64,000 nt of DNA from Ewingella americana ATCC 33852. Lineage in GTDB: Bacteria; Pseudomonadota; Gammaproteobacteria; Enterobacterales; Enterobacteriaceae. Position 1 is the first letter of the stretch, and every line of letters begins with the position of its first letter. The stretch lies in contig NZ_JMPJ01000017.1 in assembly GCF_000735345.1 (NCBI RefSeq), positions 1 through 64,000 of the forward strand, given 5' to 3'. The position numbers were made by a program, and so were the translations under genes. Shown here one piece after another: positions 17,938-30,694 of the stretch. The notes below the pieces were generated by a model, which was not told where the DNA came from, ran no database searches, and worked only from the letters and a program-made list of their open reading frames with translations.

Positions 17938-19875
17938 ATGCGATTTACTAACAGACTCACCGCGCTAATTTCCATGCTGGTTGCAGTAGCCATGTTGCTG
18001 ATGCTGCTCGGCGTGACGTTTAGCTTTGTCTATCTCAGCAAGCAGAATACCGAGCAGCATTTACGGGCGCTGGCGACCACTTTCGACCAATCTCTTCTGC
18101 AACACACTCCTGACGAAGCCCAGCGCTGGATGCCGACAGCAATGCGCATGCTGGATGTTTCAAGCATCACCCTGCTGGAAAATAAAAAGCCCTTTTTGCA
18201 ATACCGCGAGTCCGCCGATTTACACGCGGCGTGGGACAGCGGCTACCCTGATTATGCCGAGATAACTCTGCCGCTGATGCAGCACCCGTCGATGGCGCTG
18301 CACGTGGTGTATGTCGACCCGATCACCACCTATACCCACTCGCTGCGTTCGACCATCACCATTAGCTTCGCCATTATTTTGATGATTGTGGTGGTGCTGA
18401 TGAGTTTCCGCTGGCTGCGCAAAGAGACTGCCGGGCTGGAGAAGCTGGAGGAGCGCGCACAGCGTATTCTGCGCGGCGAGCGAGAGAATATCCGCCAAGG
18501 CGACGTGTCCGAATGGCCGCCTTTTGCCAGCAGCGCCATTGATTTACTGATGTCTGACTTGGCCGAAGCCCGTGAGCAGCGCAGCCGCGTGGACACCTTA
18601 ATCCGCGCATTCGCCCAGCAAGACGCTCAAACCGGCCTGAGTAATCGGCTATTTTTCGACAACCAATTGGCGACCCAGCTTGAAGAAGAGGGCGCGCACG
18701 GCGTGGTCATGCTGCTGCGCCTGCCTGACTTCGACACCCTGCGCGAAATCCACGGGCAGGGGCACGTTGAAGAGCTGCGTTCCGCGATGGTCAATCTGCT
18801 CTCGACCTTCGTCATGCGTTATTCCGACGCTTTGCTGGCGCGCTACTTCCACAGCGATTGCGCCGTCTTGCTGCCTCATCGCACCTTAAAAGAAGCCGAA
18901 GTGATGGCCGCCCAGTTGGTCAACGCGCTGGGTGCTCTGCCAACCTCTAACAACATTGATCGCGATGCTCTTCTTTATATAGGTATCAGCGCTTACCGTT
19001 TTGGTCAGCGAGCTGAAGAGGTGATGGATCACGCCGAACAGGCGACGCGCAACGCGGCGTTCCAAGGCAGCAACAGTTGGCTGGTGTATGACAGCAAAGT
19101 GCCGGAAAAAGGGCGCGGCAGCGTTAAGTGGCGCACATTGCTGGAAAATACCCTATCGCGCGGCGGGCCGCGTCTCTATCATAAGGCCGCTTTTACTAAA
19201 GACCGTAAGCTGGATCACCGCGAAATCCAGCGTCGCATCTTTGATGGTGAGCAAGAGCTGCTGGCCGCCGAGTTTATGCCGCTGGTGGTGCAATTCGGCA
19301 TGTCGCAAAGCTATGATCGGCAAATGCTTTCTCAGATAATTCCGTTACTGGCGCGTTGGCCGGACGAAACGTTGGCATTTCACCTGACGGTTGATTCATT
19401 ATTGCAGCGCTCTTTTGTCCGCTGGTTACGCGATACTTTGCTGCAATGCGAAAAAAAGCAGCGTAATCGCATTCTGATTGAACTTGCAGAGGCTGATCTC
19501 TGTCAACATACCGAGCGATTACGCCCCGTGGTCCGTTTGCTACAAGGAATGGGCTGCCGTCTGGCGGTTTCTCAAGCCGGGCTTACCGTAGTCAGCACCT
19601 CATATTTGAAAACTTTCCCGGTTGAACGAGTGAAACTGCATCCGGGATTGATTCGAGATATCGACAAAAGAATTGAAAATCAGCTGTTTGTACAAAGTCT
19701 GATTAGCGCCTGTGAAGGAACACAAGCTAAAGTTTTTGCTTCTGGCGTACGCTCTAAAGAAGAGTGGGCAGTATTGTTAGAGAAGGGCATTCATGGTGGG
19801 CAGGGTGATTTTTTTGCTATCCCGCAGGCCGTGGAGCCCGTCAGCAAAAAATATTCACACAACGGTGATGTTTAA
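17938..19875 (+). CDS. csrD: CsrD, regulator of CsrB/CsrC small-RNA decay
   Basis: 645-aa membrane-anchored protein with degenerate GGDEF and EAL domains. Two N-terminal membrane segments (about residues 10-35 and 135-155) enclose a periplasmic part. A HAMP-like linker and coiled coil follow. The GGDEF domain near residues 220-375 has HSD in place of GGDEF (RYFHSDCAVLLP), and the EAL-like domain begins EFMPLVVQFG instead of EALLRW. Both signatures are degenerate, as in E. coli CsrD, which does not make or break cyclic-di-GMP but directs RNase E to CsrB and CsrC. It lies between acuI and mreB, the conserved position. Confidence 0.95.
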   Translation: MRFTNRLTALISMLVAVAMLLMLLGVTFSFVYLSKQNTEQHLRALATTFDQSLLQHTPDEAQRWMPTAMRMLDVSSITLLENKKPFLQYRESADLHAAWDSGYPDYAEITLPLMQHPSMALHVVYVDPITTYTHSLRSTITISFAIILMIVVVLMSFRWLRKETAGLEKLEERAQRILRGERENIRQGDVSEWPPFASSAIDLLMSDLAEAREQRSRVDTLIRAFAQQDAQTGLSNRLFFDNQLATQLEEEGAHGVVMLLRLPDFDTLREIHGQGHVEELRSAMVNLLSTFVMRYSDALLARYFHSDCAVLLPHRTLKEAEVMAAQLVNALGALPTSNNIDRDALLYIGISAYRFGQRAEEVMDHAEQATRNAAFQGSNSWLVYDSKVPEKGRGSVKWRTLLENTLSRGGPRLYHKAAFTKDRKLDHREIQRRIFDGEQELLAAEFMPLVVQFGMSQSYDRQMLSQIIPLLARWPDETLAFHLTVDSLLQRSFVRWLRDTLLQCEKKQRNRILIELAEADLCQHTERLRPVVRLLQGMGCRLAVSQAGLTVVSTSYLKTFPVERVKLHPGLIRDIDKRIENQLFVQSLISACEGTQAKVFASGVRSKEEWAVLLEKGIHGGQGDFFAIPQAVEPVSKKYSHNGDV

Positions 19876-21289
<1,414 letters not shown>

Positions 21290-21544
21290 TTTTAGCGACG
21301 CGCGCCTTTGCGTAAGGCGTGCATAGCAAAGAATAAGTCTTGCCCGCGAAGGTGAATGTCCGTCTGGTGAAACCTGCTGCGTTAAAGTATGCAGTGTCAA
21401 ATTGGGGTCGTGCATCAAACTGCCTGAAACATTGCGTATTCAGGTAGTTTTCGCCCGATCCGCTTCGCTTGCTACTTTTCCTGCCTAGGCTATCTTTCAC
21501 TTGATTGGCTGAAACCTTCTGTTGCCGAGGAACTCGCATATTTT

Positions 21545-22552
21545 ATGAAGCCGATTTTTAGCAGGGGGCCTTCCCTGCAACTGCGACTTTTTTTGGCTAT
21601 TCTCACGGCCATTGTCCTGATTTTTGCCGACAGTAAAGTAGGTACGTTCGTTAAGATCCGCACCTATATGGACACTGCCGTCAGTCCTTTCTATTTCTTG
21701 TCGAATGCGCCACGTGAATTCCTCGATCAGGTTTCCGCCACGTTTGCTACCCGCCAGTCTCTTGAACTCGAAAACCGCGCACTGCGTCAGGAATTGCTGC
21801 TCAAAAACAGCGATTTGATGCTGCTTGGCCAATTCAAGCAGGAGAACGCCCGTCTGCGTGAACTGCTGGGCTCGCCGCTGCGTCAGGACGAGCACAAGAT
21901 GGTGGCTCAGGTTCTGTCGACCAGCAATGACCCGTACAGCGATCAGGTGGTCGTCGACAAAGGCAGCAACAATGGCGTTTACGTCGGCCAGCCGGTCATT
22001 AGTGACAAAGGCGTGGTTGGGCAGGTGGTCGCCGTGGGCGCCGTCACCAGCCGCGTATTGCTGATTTGTGACGCCTCCCACGCCTTGCCGATTCAGGTGC
22101 TGCGTAACGACATTCGCGTCATTGCCGCCGGTAGCGGCTGTGCGGACGACTTGCAATTGGAGCACTTGCCGAGCAACACCGACATCCGCGTGGGTGACGT
22201 GCTGGTGACCTCCGGCCTTGGCGGACGCTTCCCTGAAGGCTATCCGGTTGCCGTGGTCTCTTCGGTGAAAGTCGACAACCAGCGTGCTTACACCGTGATT
22301 CAGGCGCGCCCTACGGCGGGTCTGCAACGCCTGCGTTACCTGCTGCTGCTGTGGGGCTCTGACCGCAATGGCGATAAGCCACTGCCGCCGGACGAAGTGC
22401 ATCGCGTTGCCAATGAGCGCCTGATGCAAATGATGCCTCAGGTCCTGCCGCCTCCGGGCGAAATGGGCCCTCCTGCTCCTATTCCTCAACCTGCTACTGG
22501 CACCATTACCACGCCGGTTTCGCCGCGTCCTTCTAGCGGAGGCAGTCAATGA
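21545..22552 (+). CDS. mreC: rod-shape determining protein MreC
   Basis: 335-aa inner-membrane protein, with one membrane segment (about residues 13-33) and a periplasmic domain. It activates the PBP2-RodA wall synthase. A coiled coil occupies about residues 68-110 (rich in E, R, L and Q), and beta-barrel domains follow ([18 protein letters not shown] region). The C-terminal tail is proline-rich (about residues 300-335), as in enterobacterial MreC. Its end overlaps the mreD start by four bases (ATGA), so the two are translationally coupled. Confidence 0.97.
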   Translation: MKPIFSRGPSLQLRLFLAILTAIVLIFADSKVGTFVKIRTYMDTAVSPFYFLSNAPREFLDQVSATFATRQSLELENRALRQELLLKNSDLMLLGQFKQENARLRELLGSPLRQDEHKMVAQVLSTSNDPYSDQVVVDKGSNNGVYVGQPVISDKGVVGQVVAVGAVTSRVLLICDASHALPIQVLRNDIRVIAAGSGCADDLQLEHLPSNTDIRVGDVLVTSGLGGRFPEGYPVAVVSSVKVDNQRAYTVIQARPTAGLQRLRYLLLLWGSDRNGDKPLPPDEVHRVANERLMQMMPQVLPPPGEMGPPAPIPQPATGTITTPVSPRPSSGGSQ

Positions 22553-23037
22553 ATCGCTACCGGAGCCACGGCCGCTGGATAATTTGGCTATCCTTTCTGA
22601 TAGCCATGTTATTGCAAGTGATGCCGTGGCCGGACGAGATCTACATGTTTCGGCCATCTTGGTTGATGCTGATCCTGATTTACTGGGTCATGGCGCTGCC
22701 GCACCGCGTTAACGTAGGTACCGGATTTATCGTCGGTTTTGTGATGGATTTGATTCTTGGCTCGACGCTGGGCGTGCGCGCGCTGGCTCTGGCACTGATT
22801 GCTTATCTGGTCGCCTTCAAGTTTCAGCTGTTCCGCAACATGGCGCTGTGGCAGCAAGCACTGATCGTCATGCTGCTGTCACTGGCTGTCGACGTGGTGG
22901 TGTTCTGGGCTGAGTTTCTGGTGGTTAATGTCTCGTTCCGTCCAGAAGTGTTCTGGAGCAGCGTGGTAGACGGCATTCTCTGGCCATGGTTATTCCTGCT
23001 GATGCGCAAAATTCGCCGTCAGTTCGCTGTGCAATGA
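22549..23037 (+). CDS. mreD: rod-shape determining protein MreD
   Basis: 162-aa polytopic inner-membrane protein of the elongasome with five or six hydrophobic segments (first about residues 10-25). The family stretch [20 protein letters not shown] appears about residues 64-83. The length equals E. coli MreD (162 aa). The start overlaps mreC, and maf follows within 7 bases, so the mre operon probably continues into maf and rng as in E. coli. Confidence 0.97.
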   Translation: MNRYRSHGRWIIWLSFLIAMLLQVMPWPDEIYMFRPSWLMLILIYWVMALPHRVNVGTGFIVGFVMDLILGSTLGVRALALALIAYLVAFKFQLFRNMALWQQALIVMLLSLAVDVVVFWAEFLVVNVSFRPEVFWSSVVDGILWPWLFLLMRKIRRQFAVQ

Positions 23038-23044
23038 GGAAATG

Positions 23045-23638
23045 ATGACTGAACTTTATCTGGCTTCTGGTTCACCGCGCCGCCGCGAATTGCTGACGGT
23101 GCTGGAGTTGGCTTTCGAACGTCTGGTGACCGACGTTGCCGAGCAAAAGCAGCCAGATGAAGCACCAGCAGACTATGTTGTGCGTCTCGCCTGTGACAAA
23201 GCCTTGGCGGGCGTGGCCGTTGCGCCACAAGACCTCCCGGTGTTGGGTGCCGACACCATTGTGGTGCTCGACGGTCAGGTGTTGGAGAAGCCGCGCGACG
23301 AAGCTCATGCAGCTCAAATGTTAACCGCATTGTCTGGCCGCCAGCATCAAGTGATGACGGCCGTTGCTCTGGCGGACCGCCAGACGCATCGTAGTACGCT
23401 GGTTGTGACTGATGTCACCTTCCGCTCTCTATCCGCGGATGATATTCAGCACTATATTCTGAGCGGAGAACCCATGGATAAAGCGGGTGCATACGGTATT
23501 CAGGGAAAGGGCGGATGTTTCGTCCGTGAAATTCGCGGCAGCTACTACGCAGTGGTCGGGCTTCCTTTAGTGGAAACTCAAGAACTGTACAGTGAGTTTG
23601 CTGCATTACGCGAGCTTAGGAGAAAGCATGACAGCTGA
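23045..23638 (+). CDS. yhdE: dTTP/UTP pyrophosphatase (Maf family, YhdE)
   Basis: 197-aa nucleotide pyrophosphatase that hydrolyses dTTP, UTP and modified relatives to monophosphates. The Maf signature [10 protein letters not shown] lies at the N terminus, the metal-binding [16 protein letters not shown] in the middle and [20 protein letters not shown] after it. The start at 23045 (MTELYLASG) aligns with E. coli YhdE and has AGGA five bases upstream; one extra Met codon precedes it. The end overlaps rng by 11 bases. Confidence 0.95.
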   Translation: MTELYLASGSPRRRELLTVLELAFERLVTDVAEQKQPDEAPADYVVRLACDKALAGVAVAPQDLPVLGADTIVVLDGQVLEKPRDEAHAAQMLTALSGRQHQVMTAVALADRQTHRSTLVVTDVTFRSLSADDIQHYILSGEPMDKAGAYGIQGKGGCFVREIRGSYYAVVGLPLVETQELYSEFAALRELRRKHDS

Positions 23639-25097
23639 ATTACTGGTCAATGTTACGCCGTCCGAGACGCGCGTGGCTTACATTGACGGTGGCATTTTGC
23701 AAGAGATCCATGTTGAGCGTGAAGCCAAGCGCGGCATTGCAGGCAATATTTACAAAGGTCGTGTCAGCCGGGTTCTGCCGGGCATGCAGGCAGCCTTTGT
23801 TGATATTGGTCTGGAGAAAGCGGCTTTTCTTCACGCCTCAGACATCATGCCGCACACCGAGTGTGTGGCCCGTGATGAGCAGAAGAATTTTAACGTTCGT
23901 GACATCGTAGAGCTGGTCCATCAGGGGCAGGATCTGATGGTGCAGGTGGTGAAAGATCCTTTGGGTACCAAAGGCGCGCGCCTGACCACGGACATTACTC
24001 TGCCTTCCCGCTATCTGGTCTTTATGCCCGGCGCTTCACACGTGGGTGTGTCACAGCGCATTGAGAGCGAAGCCGAGCGCGATCGCCTGAAAAATATCGT
24101 TCAGGAATATTGTGACGAGCAGGGCGGCTACATTATCCGCACCGCGGCAGAAGGCATTGGCGAAGAAGAACTTAAACAAGATGCCGCCTTCCTCAAGCGT
24201 TTGTGGACCAAGGTTATGGAGCGCAAACGTCGCAACAAGACCAAGTGCAAGCTTTACGGCGAGCTGGCGCTGGCGCACCGCGTGTTAAGAGACTTTGCGG
24301 GCGAAGCCTTGGACCGAATTCGCGTGGATTCGCGCCTGACCTATGAGCTGCTGGTGGAGTTTACCAGCGAATATATTCCCGAAATGACCGCCAAGCTTGA
24401 GCACTACTCGGGCAAGCAGCCTATTTTCGATCTCTTTGACGTTGAGAATGAGATCCAGCGCGCGCTGGAACGCAAAGTCGAGCTCAAGTCAGGGGGCTAC
24501 CTGATTATCGACCAGACCGAAGCCATGACCACCGTGGATATCAACACCGGTGCCTTCGTCGGCCATCGCAATCTGGAAGAGACGATTTTCAATACTAATA
24601 CCGAGGCGACTCAGGCGATCGCCCGCCAGCTGCGCCTGCGCAACCTCGGCGGCATCATCATTATCGACTTCATCGATATGGCGAATGAGGATCATCGTCG
24701 GCGGGTGCTGCACTCTCTGGAGCAGGCGCTGTCTAAGGATCGGGTCAAAACCGGCATTCACGGCTTCTCGGCTTTGGGTTTGGTCGAAATGACCCGCAAA
24801 CGGACCCGCGAAAGCGTCGAGCACGTGTTGTGCAGCGATTGCCCAACCTGTCACGGGCGCGGCACGGTGAAAACCGTCGAAACCGTCTGCTATGAAATCC
24901 TGCGTGAAATCGTTCGCGTTCACCATGCCTATGACGCCGACCGTTTCCTGGTCTATGCTTCTGCGGCAGTCGGCGAAGCTTTGAAAGGGGAAGAGTCCCA
25001 CGCGCTGGCTGAGGTGGAAATCTTCGTTGGCAAACAGGTAAAAGTGCAAATCGAGCCGCTCTACAACCAAGAGCAGTTCGACGTCGTCATGATGTGA
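23628..25097 (+). CDS. rng: ribonuclease G
   Basis: 489-aa endonuclease of the RNase E/G family that matures the 5' end of 16S rRNA and cleaves some mRNAs. An S1 domain (about residues 35-125) leads into the RNase-H-like and catalytic region with [11 protein letters not shown] and IIIDFIDM, whose aspartates bind magnesium. The zinc-link [11 protein letters not shown] supports dimerisation. The start at 23628 ([13 protein letters not shown]) has TTAGGAG upstream and overlaps maf; a longer reading from 23592 lies wholly inside maf and is unlikely. Confidence 0.98.
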   Translation: MTAELLVNVTPSETRVAYIDGGILQEIHVEREAKRGIAGNIYKGRVSRVLPGMQAAFVDIGLEKAAFLHASDIMPHTECVARDEQKNFNVRDIVELVHQGQDLMVQVVKDPLGTKGARLTTDITLPSRYLVFMPGASHVGVSQRIESEAERDRLKNIVQEYCDEQGGYIIRTAAEGIGEEELKQDAAFLKRLWTKVMERKRRNKTKCKLYGELALAHRVLRDFAGEALDRIRVDSRLTYELLVEFTSEYIPEMTAKLEHYSGKQPIFDLFDVENEIQRALERKVELKSGGYLIIDQTEAMTTVDINTGAFVGHRNLEETIFNTNTEATQAIARQLRLRNLGGIIIIDFIDMANEDHRRRVLHSLEQALSKDRVKTGIHGFSALGLVEMTRKRTRESVEHVLCSDCPTCHGRGTVKTVETVCYEILREIVRVHHAYDADRFLVYASAAVGEALKGEESHALAEVEIFVGKQVKVQIEPLYNQEQFDVVMM

Positions 25098-25225
25098 TAA
25101 CCCGTCCGGCCTAGTGTTGCGGCGGCGTAGGCTGCAACATCAATCATGGATTGCGGGTAAATTTATTAAATTTCCATTGCGGTCCGCAGCGAACAAGTCT
25201 GCGGAATGGAAACAAGGAGAGAAGT

Positions 25226-28200
25226 TTGAGGCGACTGCCGGGGATACTGTTAACTACCTGCGCAACAATTATCGTAATTGTTGCGTTGGCAATCAGTGGC
25301 TTGCGTCTGGCTTTGCCTCAGCTTCACCGTTTTCAGGATCAACTGGTCAGCAAGATTGAATCCCTGACCGGCGTGCCTATCGAGTTGGACCAAATCAGCG
25401 GCAGTTGGAAAACCTTCGGCCCGACGCTCGAGTTAAAAGACCTCAGCGTAACCCTGCCAGACACCACGGTGAAAGCTGAGCGCGTGACCTTGGCGCTGGA
25501 TGTCTGGCAATCACTGCTGCATTTCCGTTGGCAGTTCCGCGACCTGACTTTCTATAATCTCGACCTCGATACCAACGCCACTTTTGGCAATAAAACCAAC
25601 GACGGCAAAGGTTTCGAAGCCAACCGCATCAGCGACATCTTCCTCTAACAGGTCGACCATTTCGATCTGCGCGACAGCCATATCTCCTTCATGACCCCAG
25701 CCGGGCAGCGCGCCGAAATCACCGTGCCGCAGCTGCGCTGGTTGAACAGCCGCAACCGCCACCGCGCCGAGGGGCTGATTAGCCTGTCGACCTTCAACGG
25801 CCAGCATGGCGTGGTGCAGGTGCGCATGGACCTCAACGACAACGACGGTCTGCTCAACAACGGCAAAATCTATCTTCAGGCCGATGATATCGACATGAAG
25901 CCTTGGTTTAGCCGCTGGCTGCGCAGCAACACCGGGCTGGAAAGCGCTGACTTCAGCCTTGCGGCTTGGCTGACCGTGCGCAGCGGCGATATCTACGCCG
26001 GTGACGCTTGGGTGAAAAACGGCGCGGCGACTTGGAGCAGCGCGGGGCAGGAGCATCGGTTAGACGTCGAAAACCTGACACTGCATGGCAGCCGACAGGG
26101 CAATGGCTGGCAGGTCGATGCCCAGCAGCTCAACTTGAAAACCGACGGCGTGGCGTGGCCGAAGGGCCAAATCAGCGCGCTGTATCTGCCGGAAAACAGC
26201 GAATTCTTAGGGGCATCGCAGGGGGATGAACTTCGCCTGAGAGCCACCAAGCTCCAGTTAGAGCGCCTTGGGCCGATTATCCCGACGTTCTCCTTCCTGA
26301 CGCCGGAACTGCTCGAGCGCTGGCAGGACATCCAGCCAAAAGGCTTAATTGACCAGTTGGCGTTAGATATTCCTCTTAAGCAGACTGACCACACGCGCTT
26401 TGCCGCCAAATGGCGCGACCTCAGTTGGGATCGCTGGGAGTTGCTGCCGGGCGTTAATCACTTTAGCGGCCAGTTGAGCGGCAGCGTGCAGCGCGGCCAA
26501 CTGACGGTGAACCTGCAAGACAGCCTGCTGCCGTATGGCGAAATGTTCCGCGCGCCGCTGGAGATCAGCGCAGCGCAGGGCACCTTCGACTGGAGCTATA
26601 ACCCAGAGGGCTGGGCGCTGTGGTCGAAAGGCGTGGATGTGAAAGCCAACGGCCTGTGGGCCAACGGCGACTTCCACTATAGCCAGCCAGAGCACGGCGA
26701 ACCGTGGCTCAAAATCCTCAGCGGCATCCGCCTTTATGACGCAGGGCAGGCGTGGCGCTACTTCCCAGAGCCGCTGATGGGCAAACATTTGACGGATTAC
26801 CTCAGCGAGGCGATTCAGGCCGGTCAGGTGGATAACGCCACGCTGACCTTCAACGGCAATCCGCACGACTTCCCGTTTAAGAAGCACGAAGGGCAGTTTG
26901 AAGTGTGGGTGCCGCTGCGCAACTCCACTTTCCAGTTCCAGCCTGAGTGGCCAGCCTTGACCAATTTGGATATCGACCTCGATTTCCTTAATGACGGGCT
27001 GTTTATGAAAGCCGCTCACACCAAGTTGGGCAATGCCGATGGCAACAACGTGGTCGCCAATATTCCTGATTACCTGAAAGAGAAGTTGTTCATCGACTCT
27101 GACGTTTCCGGGACCGGTAAAGACATTGGTGACTACTTCAAAGACACGCCGCTGAAGGATTCCCTCGGCGCGGCCCTAGAAGAGTTGCAGATTGGCGGGA
27201 ATGTGAGTGGTCGCTTACATCTGGATATTCCACTGGATGGCGAACTGGTTCGCGCCACCGGCGGCGTGACGCTCAATGACAACAGCCTGTTTATCAAACC
27301 GCTGGAGAGCACCATTGAACACCTCAGCGGCCAGTTCACCTATGACAACGGCAACTTGCAAAGTAACTTGCTCACCGCCAACTGGTTCGGTCAGCCGTTA
27401 AATGTCCAATTCAGCACCCATGAACTCACTGATAATTATACAATTAATGTCGGTCTGGACGGCAATTGGGAGCTGGGCAAAATCACCGGCATGCCGGACG
27501 CTATCGCCAGCAAACTCAGCGGCAGCGCGCCGTGGAAAGGCACGGTAGATATCTCGCTGCCGCACAAAGGCGAGCCAAATTACAGTATCGGCGTAACCAC
27601 CGACCTGAAGAGTGTAAGTAGTCACTTACCTAGCCCGCTAGATAAGAAGCCGGGTCGCAGTCTGCCGCTGGCGGTAAATGCCAAAGGCGGGCTGAAGAGT
27701 TTTGAGATGAACGGCGTGCTGGGTGGCAAAGACCGTTTCAATAGCCGCTGGCTGCTGGGCAAGCAGCTTCAGCTGGATCGCGCCTCGTGGCAGATGAATG
27801 CGCAGAAAACCCCGGCACTGCCAGCGACCAGCAGCCTGACGCTGCATCTGCCGGAGCTGGATGGCGAGAGCTGGCTGGAGCTGTTATCGCCGGATAACGC
27901 CCCGAAAGCGCCAGTGCAGAAGAGTGCCAAAGGCGCGAAGAAAGCCGCCAACGCCGCCGCCTCGTTTGGCTTCCCACATGAAGTGACGCTAACCACGCCG
28001 AAGCTCGACCTCGGCGGTCAGGTGTGGAATGACCTGACAATTAGTTCCACGCAGGGCAGTAATGGCATGAACATCACGGCGAAAGGCAAAGAGATCAACG
28101 GCACCCTGGCGATGAACGAGCGCGGCCCGTGGCAGGCCAATATTCATTATCTCTACTTCAACCCGCAGTGGACCGTAGCCGACGCGGCTACCGGCGGGAA

Positions 28201-29083
28201 GTCGGGCCAGAATCCCTTCGCCAATGACAAAATCTCCTTCGCCAACTGGCCTGCGGTGCAGCTGCGCTGCGAAGACTGTTGGTTCCTCGGCCAGAGCTTC
28301 CGCAAGGTCAATGCCGATATCACGCCAAGTGGCGATCAGCTGGCGCTGCGCAACGGCATGATTGATACCGGCGCGGTGCGTTTAGACGTGCAGGGCGACT
28401 GGAAGCAGAACTCAACCGGCGAGTCTACCGGCCTGAAAGGCAAGCTTTCCGGCAAAGATGTTGAAGCCGCGACCTCGTTCTTCGGCGTGACCACACCACT
28501 GCGCGGCGCGCCTTTCAACATCGACTTCGATTTGCACTGGAAATCTATCCCGTGGAAGCCAGATTTGAAAACCCTCAACGGCACGCTGAAAACCGATCTT
28601 GGGAAGGGTGAAATTGTCGATTTGGGCGGCGGCCGCGCCGGGCAGTTGCTGCGTCTGGTCAGCTTCGACGCCTTGCTGCGTAAGCTGCAACTCGACTTCA
28701 GCGACACCTTCGGCAAAGGCTTCTACTTTGACTCTATTCGCTCCACGGCGTGGATCAAAGACGGTACCTTGCACACCGACGACCTGCTGGTTGACGGGCT
28801 GGCGGCGGATATCGCCATGAACGGCAGCGTCGATTTAGTTAATCAGCGGCTGAATATGGAAGCGGTGATCGCCCCTGAAATCTCCGCCACGGTAGGCGTC
28901 GCGACGGCCTTTGCGATCAACCCAATCGTCGGCGCGGCGGTGTTTGCTGCCAGTAAGGTCTTGGCGCCGCTGTGGAATAAGATTTCGTTAATCCGTTACC
29001 ACATCGACGGCACCATCGCGGATCCAAAAATTAATGAAGTGCTGCGCCAGCCGCGGCCTGCAAAAGAGCCAGCCGCACCTTGA
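25226..29083 (+). pseudogene. yhdP: AsmA-like envelope lipid transporter YhdP, interrupted by an in-frame stop
   Basis: YhdP is a very large inner-membrane-anchored AsmA-like protein that bridges the periplasm and carries phospholipids to the outer membrane, partly redundant with TamB and YdbH. The frame opens with TTG at 25226 (aggaga upstream; MRRLPGILLTT aligns with E. coli YhdP) and would encode about 1285 aa, the normal length. TAA at 25646-25648 stops it after 140 residues. Translation of the same frame continues without a gap (QVDHFDLRDSHISF) to a normal C terminus ending at 29083. One base change (for example AAA or CAA to TAA) would explain it. A restart at ATG 25691 would give 1130 aa but lacks the membrane anchor. 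It may be a real loss or a sequencing error. Confidence 0.88.
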
Positions 29084-29129
29084 GTGCTGAACGCGCTGTG
29101 TTAGGCTGGTTAAAACCCGTGTTACGATA

Positions 29130-29175
29130 GAATTGTTTGGCGGCTAATGAATCACCGTTCATGCCGCGACAATTC
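29130..29175 (+). repeat. long imperfect hairpin upstream of tldD
   Basis: Three successive paired blocks share one axis: GAATTGT with ACAATTC, GCGGC with GCCGC and ATGAA with TTCAT, separated by small unpaired bases and closed by a 6-base loop. That gives 17 base pairs in 46 bases, ending 23 bases before the tldD start. No T-run follows. It may be a leader structure or a short dispersed repeat. Confidence 0.55.
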
Positions 29176-29198
29176 ATCCCCAAAGAGAGTGAGAATCT

Positions 29199-30644
29199 AT
29201 GAGTCTGGCATTAGTCAGTGAGCGGTTACTAACCGCTAACAATCTGAGTCATCAAGACCTGTTCGCTGTATTAGGTCAACTGTCTGAACGCCGTCTCGAC
29301 TACGCCGACCTCTTTTTCCAGTCCAGCTTCCACGAAGCGTGGGTGATTGAAGACAGCATCATTAAAGATGGCTCTTACAATATCGATCAGGGTGTTGGCG
29401 TGCGCGCGGTGAGTGGTGAGAAGACCGGCTTTGCCTACGCAGACCAAATCACCCTGAATGCCTTGCAGCAGAGCGCCACCGCCGCGCGCAGCATCGTGCG
29501 TGAGCAGGGCAACGGCAAAACCCACACGCTGGGTGAAATTGGTTATCAGGCGCTGTACCCAATCCTCGACCCATTACAGAGCCTGTCTCGCGAAGAGAAA
29601 ATTGAGTTATTACATCGTGTTGACCGCGTTGCCCGCGCCACCGATAAGCGCGTGCAGGAAGTCAGCGCCAGCATCACCGGCGTTTACGAAAGCGTCTTAG
29701 TCGCTGCTACTGATGGCACTCTGGCGGCAGACATTCGCCCGCTGGTGCGTTTGTCGGTCAGTGTACTGGTTGAAGATGACGGGCGTCGTGAGCGCGGCTC
29801 TAGCGGCGGCGGCGGTCGTTTTGGTTATGACTACTTCCTCGAAACCGTAGATGGCGAAGTGCGCGCCGAAGCCTACGCTCGCGACGCGGTGCGCATGGCG
29901 CTGCTGAACCTTAATGCAGTCGCTGCGCCTGCTGGCGGAATGCCGGTGGTGCTGGGCGCAGGTTGGCCGGGCGTGCTGTTGCATGAAGCCGTCGGCCACG
30001 GCTTAGAGGGCGACTTCAACCGTCGCGGCACTTCTATGTTCAGCGGGCAAATGGGCCAACTGGTGGCGTCTGAACTCTGTACCGTGGTGGATGACGGCAC
30101 CATGCCGGGCCGCCGTGGTTCACTGGCGATTGATGACGAAGGCGTGCCGGGCCAGTACAACGTATTGATCGAAAATGGCGTGCTGAAAGGCTACATGCAG
30201 GACAAGCTGAATGCGCGCCTGATGGGCGTTGCGCCAACCGGCAACGGCCGCCGTGAGTCTTATGCTCACCTGCCGATGCCGCGCATGACCAACACTTACC
30301 TGCTCGGCGGCAAGTCTACGCCGGAAGAGATCATCAGCAGCGTGGAGTTCGGCCTGTATGCACCTAACTTTGGCGGCGGTCAGGTGGATATCACCTCGGG
30401 CAAATTCGTCTTCTCCACCACCGAAGCTTACCTGATTGAAAAAGGCCGTATCACCAAGCCGGTGAAAGGCGCGACGCTGATTGGTTCAGGTATTGAAGCG
30501 ATGCAGCAGATCTCCATGGTCGGCAACGATCTGGCGCTGGATAAAGGCGTCGGCGTCTGTGGCAAAGAGGGCCAGAGTCTGCCAGTCGGCGTAGGCCAGC
30601 CGACTCTGAAGCTCGACAACATCACTGTCGGCGGCAGTGCTTAA
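29199..30644 (+). CDS. tldD: metalloprotease subunit TldD
   Basis: 481-aa catalytic subunit of the TldD/TldE (PmbA) heterodimeric protease, which degrades unfolded peptides and matures microcin B17. The zinc motif is in [18 protein letters not shown] (HExxxH). The N-terminal half forms the paired beta-domain typical of the family, and the C terminus ends in the [18 protein letters not shown] block. It follows yhdP, the conserved position. Its partner pmbA lies at 38331-39671 on the same strand. A strong terminator follows. Confidence 0.98.
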   Translation: MSLALVSERLLTANNLSHQDLFAVLGQLSERRLDYADLFFQSSFHEAWVIEDSIIKDGSYNIDQGVGVRAVSGEKTGFAYADQITLNALQQSATAARSIVREQGNGKTHTLGEIGYQALYPILDPLQSLSREEKIELLHRVDRVARATDKRVQEVSASITGVYESVLVAATDGTLAADIRPLVRLSVSVLVEDDGRRERGSSGGGGRFGYDYFLETVDGEVRAEAYARDAVRMALLNLNAVAAPAGGMPVVLGAGWPGVLLHEAVGHGLEGDFNRRGTSMFSGQMGQLVASELCTVVDDGTMPGRRGSLAIDDEGVPGQYNVLIENGVLKGYMQDKLNARLMGVAPTGNGRRESYAHLPMPRMTNTYLLGGKSTPEEIISSVEFGLYAPNFGGGQVDITSGKFVFSTTEAYLIEKGRITKPVKGATLIGSGIEAMQQISMVGNDLALDKGVGVCGKEGQSLPVGVGQPTLKLDNITVGGSA

Positions 30645-30664
30645 GTTTTCAACTCAATAATAGA

Positions 30665-30690
30665 AAGGGAACCCTAGGGTTCCCTTTTTT
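30665..30690 (+). terminator. terminator of tldD
   Basis: AAGGGAACCC and GGGTTCCCTT pair across a minimal loop, followed by TTTTTT on the plus strand. It also faces the 3' end of aaeR, which ends 5 bases away on the minus strand. Confidence 0.93.
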
Positions 30691-30694
30691 CATG

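Noticed and set aside
18840-18880. CsrD as an active diguanylate cyclase
   Set aside because: The GGDEF signature is replaced by a HSD-type sequence and the EAL motif is also degenerate, in line with CsrD and not with an active enzyme.
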